A DNA stretch of 64,000 nucleotides, from positions 2,604,001-2,668,000 of the forward strand of contig OY848930.1 in assembly GCA_963693285.1 (NCBI GenBank), given 5' to 3'. Under the pieces are notes generated by a model. The model was not told where the DNA came from. It saw only the letters and a list, made by a program, of their open reading frames with translations, and did not search any database. Of this stretch, positions 1 to 11,590 are shown in pieces; the first letter of the stretch is position 1, and the number at the start of each line of letters is the position of its first letter. Source of the DNA: Xestospongia muta (taxonomy: Eukaryota > Porifera > Demospongiae > Haplosclerida > Petrosiidae). A program made the position numbers and the translations under genes.

Positions 1-207
1 TGAGTTTAGTAAGTTTATCTGTCTTAAATATACTAATAAAGTAGTCTAAATAGGTTAAAACTCTAAAATAAAGAGTTTAGAGCTTTCTGAAAGTTTAAAA
101 AGATTAGAAATTAACTGTGAAAACTGGTTAAATAAGTTGATCTAAAGAGTTTAGTAATTTTATTTGTTTTAAATATACTAATAAAGTAGTCTAAATAGTT
201 TAAAACT

Positions 208-314
208 CTAAAATAAAGAGATTAAAGCTTTTTGAAAGTTAAAAAGATTAGAAATTAACTCTAAAATAAAGAGTTTAGAGCTTTTTGAAAGTTAAAAAAG
301 ATCAGAAATTAACT
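208..314 (+). repeat. Hybrid junction: 54-bp partial monomer duplication
   Basis: At 260/261 the sequence jumps from phase 123 ('gaaattaact') back to phase 70 ('ctaaaataaag'), so about 54 bp (phases 70-123) is present twice in direct order. The two source sites share 'act' (ttaACT and aaACTc), so this looks like exchange at a very short homology. I saw this junction only once in the window, unlike the recurrent 48-bp junction of HOR H. Confidence 0.85.
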
Positions 315-349
315 GTGAAAACTGGTTAAATAAGCTGATTTAAAGAGTT

Positions 350-2790
350 TAGTAAGTTTATCTGTCTTAAATACACTATTAAAGTAGTCTAAATAGGTTG
401 AAGCTCTAAAATAAAGAGTTTAGAGCTTTTTGAAAGTTAAACAAGATTAGAAATTAACTGTGAAAACTGGTTAAATAAGCTGATCTAAAGAGTTTAGTAA
501 GTTTATCTGTCTTAAATATACTAAAACTAGTCTAAATAGGTTAAAACTCTAAAATAAAGAGTTTAAAGTTTTTTAAGAGTTAAAAAAGATTAGAAATTAA
601 CTGTGAAAATGGGTTAAATAAGCTGATCTAAAGAGTTTAGTAAGTTTATCTGTCTTAAATATACTAATAAAGTAGTCTAAATAGGTTAAAACTCTAAAAT
701 AAAGAATTTAGAGATTTTTTAAAGTTAAAAAAGATTAGAAATTAACTGTGAAAACGGGTTAAATAAGCTGATCTAAAGAGTTTAGTAATTTTATCTGTCT
801 TAAATATACTAATAAAGTAGTCTAAATAGGTTAAAACTCTAAAATAAAGAGTTTAGAGCTTTCTTAAAGTTAAAAAAGATTAGAAATTAACTGTGAAAAC
901 TGGTTAAATAAGCTGATCTAAAGAGTTTAGTAAGTTTATCTGTCTTAAATATACTAATAAAGTAGTCTAAATAGGTTAAAACTCTAAATTAAAGAGTTTA
1001 GAGCTTTCTGAAAGTTAAAAAAGATTAGAAATTAACTGTGAAGACTGGTTAAATAAGCTGATCTAATGAGTTTAGTAAGTTTATCTGTCTTAAATATACT
1101 AATAAAGTAGTCTAAATAGGTTAAAACTCTAAAATAAAGAGTTTAGAGCTTTCTGAAATTTTAAAAAGATTAGAAATTAACTGTGAAAACGGGTTAAATA
1201 AGTTGATCTAAAGAGTTTAGTAATTTTATTTGTTTTAAATATACTAATAAAGTAGTCTAAATAGTTTAAAACTCTAAAATAAAGAGTTTAAAGCTTTTTG
1301 AAAGTTAAAAAGATTAGAAATTAACTGTGAAAACTGGTTAAATAAGTTCATTTAATGAGTTTAGTAAGGTTTTCTGTCTTAAATATACTAATAAAGTTGT
1401 CTAAATAGGTTAAAACTCTAAATCAAAGAGTCCAGAGCTTTCTGAAAGTTAAAAAAGATTAGAAATGAACTGTGAAAACTGGTTAAATAAGCTGATCTAA
1501 AGAGTTTAGTAAGTTTATCTGTCTTAAATATACTAATAAAGTAGTCTAAATAGGTTAAAACTCTAAAATAAGAGTTTAGAGCTTTCTGAAAGTTAAAAAA
1601 GATTAGAAATGAACTGTGAAAACTGGTTAAATAAGCTGATCTAAAGAGTTTAGTAAGTTTATCTGTCTTAAAAATACTAATAAAGTAGTCTAAATATGTT
1701 AAAACTCTAAAATAAAGAGTTTAGAGCTTTTTGAAAGTTAAAAAACATTAGAAATTAACTGTGAAAACGGTTAAAATAAGCTGATCTAAAGAGTTTAGTA
1801 AGTTTATCTGTCTTAAATATACTAATAAAGTAGTCTAAATAGGTTAAAACTCTAAAATAAAGAGTTTAGAGCTTTTTGAAAGTTAAAAAAGATTAGAAAT
1901 TAACTGTGAAAACTGGTTAAATAAGCTGATCTAAAGAGTTTAGTAAGTTTATCTGTCTTAAATATACTAATAAACTAGTCTAAATAGGTTAAAACTCTAA
2001 AATAAAGAGTTTAAAGTTTTTTAAGAGTGAAAAAGATGAGAAATTAACTGTGAAAACTGGTTAAATAAGCTGATCTAAAGAGTTTAGTAAGTTTATCTGT
2101 CTTAAATATACTAATAAAGTAGTCTAAATAGGTTAAAACTCTAAAATAAAGAGTTTACAGCTTTTTGAAAGTTAAAAAAGATTAGAAATTAACTGTGAAA
2201 ACTGGTTAAATAAGCTGATCTAAAGAGTTTAGTAAGTTTATCAGTCTTAAATATACTAATAAAGTAGTATAAAGAGGTTAAAACTCTAAAATAAAGAGTT
2301 TAAAGTTTTTTAAGAGTTTAAAAAGATGAGAAATTAACTGTGAAAACTGCTTAAATAAGCTGATCGAAAGAGTTTAGTAAGTTTATCTGTCTTAAATATA
2401 CTAATAAAGTAGTCTAAATAGGTTAAAACTCTAAAATAAAGAGTTTACAGCTTTCTGAAAGTTAAAAAAGATTAGAAATTAACAGTGAAAACTGGTTAAA
2501 TAAGCTGATCTAATGAATTTAGTAAGTTTATCTGTCTTAAATATACTAATAAAGTAGTCTAAATAGGTTAAAACTCTAAAATAAAGAGTTTAGAGCTTTA
2601 TGAAAGTTAAAAAAGATTAGAAATTAACTGTGAAAACTGGTTAAATAAGCTGATCTAATGACTTTATTAAGTTTATCTGTCTTAAATATACTAATAAAGT
2701 AGTCTAAATAGGTTAAAACTCTAAAATAAAGAGTTTAGAGCTTTCTGAAAGTTAAAAAAGATTAGAAATTAACTGGGAAAACTGGTTAAA
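350..2790 (+). repeat. Compact, diverged H-then-K block
   Basis: The marker order matches HOR H with small differences. 'gaagctc' with 'aaacaag' is near 400, the 3-bp-deleted 'ctaaaactag' is at 521, and 'gagattttttaaag' is near 700. 'cttaaag' is near 860, 'gaagactgg' near 1,040, 'taattttatttg' near 1,220, and the 'aatcaaagag tcc' monomer is at 1,421. 'gtagtataaagagg' with 'gatgag' and 'ctgctt' is near 2,265-2,350. It then takes K-like monomers: 'gaattt' near 2,515, 'tttattaag' near 2,660 and 'ctgggaaaac' near 2,775. The distance from 521 to 1,421 is 900 bp, against 1,044 bp for the same markers at 15,508-16,552, which is one monomer fewer. Substitutions are denser than in the later copies. 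Confidence 0.7.
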
Positions 2791-3215
2791 TAAGCTGATC
2801 TAAAGAGTTTAGTAAGTTTATCTGTCTTAAATATACTAATAAAGTAGTCTAAATAGGTTAAAACTCTAAAATAAAGAGTTTAGAGCTTTTTGAAAGTTAA
2901 AAAAGATTAGAAATTAACTGTGAAAACGGTTAAAATAAGTTGATCTAAAGAGTTTAGTAAGTTTATCTGTCTTAAATATACTAATAAACTAGTCTAAATA
3001 GGTTAAAACTCTAAAATAAAGAGTTTAGAGCTTTCTGAAAGTTAAAAAAGATTAGAAATTAACTGTGAAAACTGGTTAAATAAGCTGATCTAAAGAGTTT
3101 AGTAAGTTTATCTGTCTTAAATATACTAATAAAGTAGTCTAAATAGGTTAAAACTCTAAAATAAAGAGTTTAGAGCTTTTTGAAAGTTAAAAAGATTAGA
3201 AATTAACTTTGAAAA

Positions 3216-5100
3216 CGGTTAAAATAAGTTGATCTAAAGAGTTTAGTAAGTTTATCTGTCTTAAATATACTAATAAACTAGTCTAAATAGGTTAAAACTC
3301 TAAAATAAAGAGTTTAGAGCATTTTGAAAGTTAAAAAAGATTAGAAATTAACTGTGAAAACTGGTTAAATAAGCTGATCTAAAGAGTTTAGTAAGTTTAT
3401 CTGTCTTAAATATACTAATAAAGTAGTCTAAATAGGTTAAAACTCTAAAATAAAGAGTTTACAGCTTTCTGAAAGTTAAAAATGATTAGAAATTAACTGT
3501 GAAAACTGGTTAAATAAGCTGATCTAAAGAGTTTAGTAAGTTTATCTGTCTTAAATATACTAATAAAGTAGTCTAAATAGGTTAAAACTCTAAAATAAAG
3601 AGTTTAGAGCTTTCTGAAAGTTAAAAAAGATTAGAAATTAACTGTGAAAACTGGTTAAATAAGCTGATCTAAAGAGTTTAGTAAGTTTATCTGTCTTAAA
3701 TATACTAATAAAGTAGTCTAAATAGGTTAAAACTCTAAAATAAAGAGTTTAAAGTTTTTTAAGAGTTAAAAAAGATGAGAAATTAATTGTGAAAACTGGT
3801 TAAATAAGCTGATCTAAAGAGTTTAGTAAGTTTATCTGTCTTAAATATACTAATAAAGTAGTCTAAATAGGTTAAAACTCTAAAATAAAGAGTTTAGAGC
3901 CTTTTGAAATTTAAGAGAGATTAGAAATTAAGTGTGAAAACTGGTTAACTAAACTGATCTAAAGAGTTTAGTAAGTTTATCTGTCTTAAATATACTAATA
4001 AAGTAGTCTAAATAGGTTAAAACTCTAAAATAAAGAGTTTAGAGCTTTTTGAAAGTTAAAAAAGATCAGAAATTAACTGTGAAAACTGGTTAAATAAGCT
4101 GATTTAAAGAGTTTAGTAAGTTTATCTGTCTTAAATACACTAATAAAGTAGTCTAAATAGGTTAAAACTCTAAAATAAAGAGTTTAGAGCTTTTTGAAAG
4201 TTAAAAAAGATCAGAAATTAAGTGTGAAAACTGGTTAACTAAACTGATCTAAAGAGTTTAGTAAGTTTATCTGTCTTAAGTATACTAATAAAGTAGTCTA
4301 AAGAGGTTAAAACTCTAAAATAAAGAGTTTAGAGCTTTTTGAAAGTTAAAAAAGATTAGAAATTAACTGTGAAAACGGGTTAAATAAGCTGATCTAAAGA
4401 GTTTAGTAAGTTTATCTGTTTTAAATATACTAATAAAGTAGTCTAAATAGGTTAAAACTCTAAAATAAAGAGTTTAGAGCTTTTTGAAAGTTAAAAAAGA
4501 TCAGAAATTAACTGTCAAAACTGGTTAAATAAGCTGATTTAAAGAGTTTAGTAAGTTTATCTGTCTTAAATACACTAATAAAGTAGTCTAAATAGGTTGA
4601 AGCTCTAAAATAAAGAGTTTAGAGCTTTTTGAAAGTTAAACAAGATTAGAAATTAACGGTGAAAACTGGTTGAATAAGCTGATCTAAAGAGTTTAGTAAG
4701 TTTATCTGTCTTAAATATACTAATAAACTAGTCTAAATAGGTTAAAACTCTAAAATAAAGAGTTAAAAAAGATTAGAAATTAACTGTGAAAACTGGTTAA
4801 ATAAGCTGATCTAAAGAGTTTAGTAAGTTTATCTGTCTTAAATATGCTAATAAAGTAGTATAAATAGGTTAAAACTCTAAAATAAAGAGTTTACAGCTTT
4901 CTGAATGTTAAAAAATATTAGAAATTAACTGTGAAAACTGGTTAAATAAGCTGATCTAAAGAGTTTAGTAAGTTTATCTGTCTTAAATATACTAATAAAG
5001 TAGTCTAAATAGGTTAAAACTCTAAAATAAAGAGTTTAGAGCTTTCTGAAAGTTAAAAAGATTAGAAATTAACAGTGAAATCTGGTTAAATAAGCTGATC
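3216..5100 (+). repeat. Segment duplicated at 5.95-7.55 kb
   Basis: Rare variants recur downstream at a constant offset: 'cggttaaaataagttg' at 3,216 and 5,950 (2,734), 'aatgatt' at 3,481 and 6,214 (2,733), 'ttaagagaga' at 3,911 and 6,644 (2,733). After an indel of two monomers (290 bp, near 4.0-4.25 kb) the offset becomes 2,443: 'tacacta' at 4,571 and 7,014. After an 18-bp deletion at 4,766 it becomes 2,461: 'aatatgc' at 4,841 and 7,302. The downstream part has the marker order of the middle of HOR K. Confidence 0.75.
4681..4807 (+). repeat. 127-bp monomer with an 18-bp internal deletion
   Basis: GATC to GATC is 127 bp. The segment between 'agagtt' and 'aaaaaagatt' (phases about 84-101) is missing. 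The lost piece lies between two copies of AGTT (phases 81-84 and 99-102), which fits slippage or short-homology deletion. The duplicate of this segment near 7.2 kb keeps the missing bases, so the deletion came after that duplication. Confidence 0.9.
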
Positions 5101-5115
5101 TAAAGAGTTTAGTAA
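4971..5115 (+). repeat. Example of a near-consensus monomer with internal dyads
   Basis: This marks one monomer length to illustrate internal structure; the interval is approximate in phase. Each monomer has AAACTCT at phases 65-71 facing AGAGTTT at 79-85 (7-bp stem, 7-nt loop). A competing pair is CTCTAAA at 68-74 with TTTAGAG at 83-89. CTAAA/TTTAG flanks GAG at 4-16, CTTTC/GAAAG flanks one base at 90-100, and TTAAC/GTTAA lies at 118-122 and 134-138. The 12-mer 'taaagagtttag' occurs twice per monomer, at phases 5-16 and 76-87. AATAAA occurs at 42-47 and 74-79. AGCT occurs at 88-91 and 142-145, next to GATC at phases 1-4. Confidence 0.75.
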
Positions 5116-5559
5116 GTTTATCTGCCTTAAATATACTAATAAAGTAGTCTAAATAGGTTAAAACTCTAAAATAAAGAGTTTAGAGCTTTCTGAAAGTTAA
5201 AAAGATTAGAAATTAACTGTGAAAACTGGTTAAATAAGCTGATCTAAAGAGTTTAGTAAGTTTATCTGTCTTAAATATACTAATAAAGTAGTCTAAATAG
5301 GTTAAACCTCTAAAATAAAGAGTTTACAGCTTTCTGAAAGTTAAAAAAGATTAGAAATTAACAGTGAAAACTGGTTAAATAAGCTGATCTAATGAATTTA
5401 GTAAGTTTATCTGTCTTAAATATACTAATAAAGTAGTCTAAATAGTTTAAAACTCTAAAATAAAGAGTTTAGAGCTTTCTGAAAGTTAAAAAGATTAGAA
5501 ATTAACAGTGAAAACTGGTTAAATAAGCTGATCTAATGAATTTAGTAAGTTTATCTGTC

Positions 5560-8290
5560 TTAAATATGCTAATAAAGTAGTATAAATAGGTTAAAACTCT
5601 AAAATAAAGAGTTTAGAGCTTTCTGAAAGTTAAAAAAGATTAGAAATTAACAGTGAAAACTGGTTAAATAAGCTGATCTAAAGAGTTTAGTAAGTTTATC
5701 TGTCTTAAATATACTAATAAAGTAGTCTAAATAGGTTAAAACTCTAAAATAAAGAGTTTACAGCTTTCTGAAAGTTAAAAACGATTAGAAATTAACAGTG
5801 AAAACTGGTTAAATAAGCTGATGTAAAGAGTTTAGTAAGTTTATCTGTCTTAAATATACTAATAAAGTAGTCTAAATAGGTTAAAACTCTAAAATAAAGA
5901 GTTTAGAGCTTTTTAAAAGTTAAAAAAGATTAGAAATTAACTGTGAAAACGGTTAAAATAAGTTGATCTAAAGAGTTTAGTAAGTTTATCTGTCTTAAAT
6001 ATACTAATAAACTAGTCTAAATAGGTTAAAACTCTAAAATAAAGAGTTTAGAGCTTTTTGAAAGTTAAAAAAGATTAGAAATTAACATTGAAAACTGGTT
6101 AAATAGCTGATCTAAAGAGTTTAGTAAGTTTATCTGTCTTAAATATACTAATAAAGTAGTCTAAATAGGTTAAAACTCTAAAATAAAGAGTTTACAGCTT
6201 TCTGAAAGTTAAAAATGATTAGAAATTAACTGTGAAAACTGGTTAAATAAGCTGATCTAAAGAGTTTAGTAAGTTTATCTGTCTTAAATATACTAATAAA
6301 GTAGTCTAAATAGGTTAAAACTCTAAAATAAAGAGTTTAGAGCTTTCTGACAGTTAAAAAAGATTAGAAATTAACTGTGAAAACTGGTTAAATAAGCTGA
6401 TCTAAAGAGTTTAGTAAGTTTATCTGTCTTAAATATACTAATAAAGTAGTCTAAATAGGTTAAAACTCTAAAATAAAGAGTTTAAAGTTTTTTAAGAGTT
6501 AAAAAAGATGAGAAATTAATTGTGAAAACTGGTTAAATAAGCTGATCTAAAGAGTTTAGTAAGTTTATCTGTCTTAAATATACTAATAAAGTAGTCTAAA
6601 TAGGTTAAAACTCTAAAATAAAGAGTTTAGAGCCTTTTAAAATTTAAGAGAGATTAGAAATTAAGTGTGAAAACTGGTTAAATAAACTGATCTAAAGAGT
6701 TTAGTAAGTTTATCTGTCTTAAATATACTAATAAAGTAGTCTAAAGAGGTTAAAACTCTAAAATAAAGAGTTTAGAGCTTTCTTAAAGTTAAAAAAGATT
6801 AGAAATTAACTGTGAAAAAGGGTTAAATAAGCTGATCTAAAGAGTTTAGTAAGTTTATCTGTTTTAAATATACTAATAAAGTAGTCTAAATAGGTTAAAA
6901 CTCTAAAATAAAGAGTTTAGAGCTTTTTGAAAGTTAAAAAAGATCAGAAATTAACTGTGAAAACTGGTTAAATAAGCTGATTTAAAGAGTTTAGTAAGTT
7001 TATCTGTCTTAAATACACTAATAAAGTAGTCTAAATAGGTTGAAGCTCTAAAATAAAGAGTTTAGAGCTTTTTGAAAGTTAAACAAGATTAGAAATTAAC
7101 TGTGAAAACTGGTTAAATAAGCTGATCTAAAGAGTTTAGTAAGTTTATCTGTCTTAAATATACTAATAAACTAGTCTAAATAGGTTAAAACTCTAAAATA
7201 AAGAGTTTAAAGTTTTTTAAGAGTTAAAAAAGATTAGAAATTAACTGTGAAAACTGGTTAAATAAGCTGATCTAAAGAGTTTAGTAAGTTTATCTGTCTT
7301 AAATATGCTAATAAAGTAGTATAAATAGGTTAAAACTCTAAAATAAAGAGTTTACAGCTTTCTGAAAGTTAAAAAATATTAGAAATTAACTGTGAAAACT
7401 GGTTAAATAAGCTGATCTAAAGAGTTTAGTAAGTTTATCTGTCTTAAATATACTAATAAAGTAGTCTAAATAGGTTAAAACTCTAAAATAAAGAGTTTAG
7501 AGCTTTCTGAAAGTTTAAAAGATTAGAAATTAAAAGTGAAATCTGGTTAAATAAGCTGATCTAAAGAGTTTAGTAAGTTTATCTGTCTTAAATATTCTAA
7601 TAAAGTAGTATAAATAGGTTAAAACTCTAAAATAAAGAGTTTACAGCTTTCTGAAAGTAAAAAAATATTAGAAATTAACTGTGAAAACTGGTTAAATAAG
7701 CTGATCTAAAGAGTTTAGTAAGTTTATCTGTCTTAAATATACTAATAAAGTAGTCTAAATAGGTTAAAACTCTAAAATAAAGAGTTTACAACTTTCTGAA
7801 AGTTAAAAAAGATTAGAAATTAACAGTGAAAACTGGTTAAATAAGCTGATCTAAAGAGTTTAGTAAGTTTATCTGTCTTAAATATACTAATAAAGTAGTC
7901 TAAATAGGTTAAAACTCTAAAATAAAGAGTTTAGAGCTTTTTGAAATAAAAAAGATTAGAATTTCACTGTGAAAACTGGTTAAATAAGCTGATCTAAAGA
8001 GTTTAGTAAGTTTATCTGTCTTAAATATACTAATAAAGTAGTCTAAATAGATTAAAACTCTAAAATAAAGAGTTAAAGTTTTTTCAGAGTTAAAAAAGAT
8101 TAGAAATTAAGTGTGAAAACTGGTTAAATAAGCTGATCTAAAGAGTTTAGTAAGTTTATCTGCCTTAAATATACTAATAAAGTAGTCTAAATAGGTTAAA
8201 ACTCTAAATAAAGAGTTTAGAGCTTTTCGAAATTTAAGAAAGATTAGAAATTAAGTGTGAAAATTGGTTAAATAAGCTGATCTAAAGAGT
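5560..8290 (+). repeat. Diverged copy of HOR K, interrupted
   Basis: The marker order follows HOR K. 'atatgctaataaagtagtat' is near 5,565, 'aaaaacgatt' near 5,775, 'gttttaaat' near 6,860 and 'tacacta' at 7,014. 'atatgct' with 'aaaaaatatt' is near 7,305-7,380, 'acaact' near 7,790, 'tttgaaataaaaaag' near 7,940, 'gagttaaag' near 8,072 and 'ctctaaataaag' with 'ttttcg' near 8,200-8,230. About 1 kb (5.85-6.8 kb) is not in the later K copies and instead matches 3.1-4.1 kb. Two neighbouring copies of the 'gtagtataaat' monomer (near 7,310 and 7,610) show another local rearrangement. Confidence 0.7.
5640..6150 (+). repeat. Segment repeated 2,894 bp downstream
   Basis: Unusual variants recur at exactly 2,894 bp: 'gatgtaaag' (5,821 and 8,715), the 'aaacggttaaaataag' monomer (5,941 and 8,835), and 'attaacattg' followed by the 1-bp-short 'aaatagctg' (6,081 and 8,975). 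The pair diverges after about 6,170 and 9,065. The offset equals the K period. Confidence 0.8.
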
Positions 8291-8529
8291 TTAGTAAGTT
8301 TATCTGTCTTAAATATACTAATAAACTAGTCTAAATAGGTTAAAACTCTAAAATAAAGAGTTTAGAGCTTTCTGAAAGTTAAAAAAGATTAGAAATTAAC
8401 TGTGAAAACTGGTTAAATAAGCTGATCTAAAGAGTTTAGTAAGTTTATCTGTCTTAAATATACTAATAAAGTAGTCTAAATAGGTTAAAACTCTAAAATA
8501 AAGAGTTTAGAGCTTGATGAAAGTTAAAA

Positions 8530-9060
8530 AAGATTAGAAATTAACAGTGAAAACTGGTTAAATAAGCTGATCTAAAGAGTTTAGTAAGTTTATCTGTCTT
8601 AAATATACTAATAAAGTAGTCTAAATAGGTTAAAACTCTAAAATAAAGAGTTTACAGCTTTCTGAAAGTTAAAAACGATTAGAAATTAACAGTGAAAACT
8701 GGTTAAATAAGCTGATGTAAAGAGTTTAGTAAGTTTATCTGTCTTAAATATACTAATAAAGTAGTCTAAATAGGTTAAAACTCTAAAATAAAGAGTTTAG
8801 AGCTTTTTAAAAGTTAAAAAAGATTAGAAATTAACTGTGAAAACGGTTAAAATAAGTTGATCTAAAGAGTTTAGTAAGTTTATCTGTCTTAAATATACTA
8901 ATAAACTAGTCTAAATAGGTTAAAACTCTAAAATAAAGAGTTTAGAGCTTTTTGAAAGTTAAAAAAGATTAGAAATTAACATTGAAAACTGGTTAAATAG
9001 CTGATCTAAAGAGTTTAGTAAGTTTATCTGTCTTAAATATACTAATAAAGTAGTCTAAAT
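8530..9060 (+). repeat. Downstream partner of the 5.64-6.15 kb segment
   Basis: This is the second member of the 2,894-bp-offset pair, sharing 'aaaaacgatt', 'gatgtaaag', 'attaacattg' and 'aaatagctg'. Immediately downstream it joins a 'ttttcgaaatttaag' monomer that the upstream member lacks, which marks the recombination point. Confidence 0.78.
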
Positions 9061-9289
9061 AGGTTAAAACTCTAAAAAAGAGTTTAGAGCTTTTCGAAAT
9101 TTAAGAAAGATTAGAAATTAAGTGTGAAAATTGATTAAATAAGCTGATCTAAAGAGTTTAGTAAGTTTATCTGTCTTAAATATACTAATAAAGTAGTCTA
9201 AATAGGTTAAAACTCTAAAATAAAGAGTTTAGAGCTTTGTGAAAGTTAAAAAAGATTAGAAATTAACTGGGAAAACTGATCAAATAAGC

Positions 9290-11350
9290 TGATCTAAAGA
9301 GTTTAGTAAGTTTATCTGTCTTAAATATACTAATAAAGTAGTCTAAATAGGTTAAAACTCTAAAATAAAGAGTTTAGAGCTTTTTGAAAGTTAAAAAAGA
9401 TTAGAAATTAACTGTGAAAACGGTTAAAATTAGCTGATCTAAAGAGTTTAGTAAGTTTATCTGTCTTAAATATACTAATAAAGTAGTCTAAATAGGTTAA
9501 AACTCTAAAATAAAGAGTTTAGAGCTTTTTGAAAGTTAAAAAAGATTAGAAATTAACTGTGAAAACTGGTTAAATAAGCTGATCTAAAGAGTTTAGTAAG
9601 TTTATCTGTCTTAAATATACTAATAAAGTAGTCTAAATAGGTTGAAACTCTAAAATAAAGAGTTTAGAGCTTTCTGAAAGTTAAAAAGATTAGAAATTAA
9701 CTGTGAAAACTGGTTAAATAAGCTGATCTAAAGAGTTTAGTAAGTTTATCTGTCTTAAATATACTAATAAAGTAGTCTAAATAGGTTAAAACTCTAAAAT
9801 AAAGAGTTTAAAGTTTTTTAAGAGTTAAAAAAGATGAGAAATTAACTGTGAAAACTGGTTAAATAAGCTGATCTAAAGAGTTTAGTAAGTTTATCTCTCT
9901 TAAATATACTAATAAAGTAGTCTAAATAGGTTAAAACTCTAAAATAAAGAGTTTAGAGCCTTTTGAAATTTAAGAAAGATTAGAAATTAACTGTGAAAAC
10001 TGGTTAAATAAGCTGATCTAAAGAGTTTAGTAACTTTATCTGTCTTAAATATAATAATGAAGTAGTCTAAAGAGGTTAAAACTCTAAAATAAAGAGTTTA
10101 GAGCTTTCTGAAAGTTAAAAAAGATTAGAAATTAACTGTGAAAACTGGTTAAATAAGCTGATCTAAAGAGTTTACTAAGTTTATCTGTTTTAAATATACT
10201 AATAAAGTAGTCTAAATAGGTTAAAACACTAAAATAAAGAGTTTAGAGCTTTTTGAAAGTTAAAAAAGATTAGAAATTAACTGTGAAAACTGGTTAAATA
10301 AGCTGATTTAAAGAGTTTAGTAAGTTTATCTGTCTTAAATACACTAATAAAGTAGTCTAAATAGGTTGAAACTCTAAAATAAAGAGTTTAGAGCTTTTTG
10401 AAAGTTAAACAAGATTAGAAATTAACTGTGAAAACTGGTTAAATAAGCTGATCTAAAGAGTTTAGTAAGTTTATCTGTCTTAAATATACTAATAAACTAG
10501 TCTAAATAGGTTAAAACTCTAAAATAAAGAGTTTAAAGTTTTTTAAGAGTTAAAAAAGATTAGAAATTAACTGAGAAAACTGATTAAATAAGCTGATCTA
10601 AAGAGTTTAGTAAGTTTATCTGTCTTAAATATACTAATAAAGTAGTCTAAATAGGTTAAAACTCTAAAATAAAGAGTTTAGAGCTTTTTGAAAGTTAAAA
10701 AAGATTAGAAATTAACTGTGAAAACGGTTAAAATAAGCTGATCTAAAGAGTTTAGTAAGTTTATCTGTCTTAAATATACTAATAAAGTAGTCTAACTAGG
10801 TTAAAACTCTAAAATAAAGAGTTTAGAGCTTTTTGAAAGTTAAAAAAGATTAGAAATTAACTGTGAAAACTGGTTAAATAAGCTGATCTAAAGAGTTTAG
10901 TAAGTTTATCTGTCTTAAATATACTAATAAAGTAGTCTAAATAGGTTGAAACTCTAAAATAAAGAGTTTAGAGCTTTCTGAAAGTTAAAAAAGATTAGAA
11001 ATTAACTGTGAAAACTGGTTAAATAAGCTGATCTAAAGAGTTTAGTAAGTTTATCTGTCTTAAATATACTAATAAAGTAGTCTAAATAGGTTAAAACTCT
11101 AAAATAAAGAGTTTAAAGTTTTTTAAGAGTTAAAAAAGATGAGAAATTAACTGTGAAAACTGGTTAAATAAGCTGATCTAAAGAGTTTAGTAAGTTTATC
11201 TGTCTTAAATATACTAATAAAGTAGTCTAAATAGGTTAAAACTCTAAAATAAAGAGTTTAGAGCCTTTTGAAATTTAAGAAAGATTAGAAATTAAGTGTG
11301 AAAACTGGTTAAATAAGCTGATCTAAAGAGGTTACTAAGTTTATCTGTTT
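9290..11350 (+). repeat. 9-monomer (1,305-bp) tandem duplication
   Basis: The run containing 'cggttaaaat' at 9,421, 'ggttgaaac' near 9,640 and 'aagtttttta' with 'gatgag' at 9,811 recurs at 10,725, near 10,945, and at 11,116. Offsets are 1,304-1,305 bp, which is nine monomers. The interval between holds 'tacacta' at 10,340 and an 'aaacaag' monomer, both typical of H and K mid-sections. Confidence 0.78.
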
Positions 11351-11590
11351 TAAATATACTAATAAAGTAGTCTAAATAGGTTAAAACACTAAAATAAAGA
11401 GTTTAGAGCTTTTTGAAAGTTAAAAAAGATCAGAAATTAACTGTGAAAACTGGTTAAATAAGCTGATTTAAAGAGTTTAGTAAGTTTATCTGTCTTACAT
11501 ACACTAATAAAGTAGTCTAAATAGGTTAAAACTCTAAAATAAAGAGTTTAGAGCTTTTTGAAAGTTAAAAAAGATTAGAAATTAACTGTG

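Noticed and set aside
715..770. CENP-B box suggested by 'gtgaaaacgggtt' variants
   Set aside because: Only the A..CGGG half of the box fits; the required TTCG is 'aact' here. The plain monomer lacks even CGGG.
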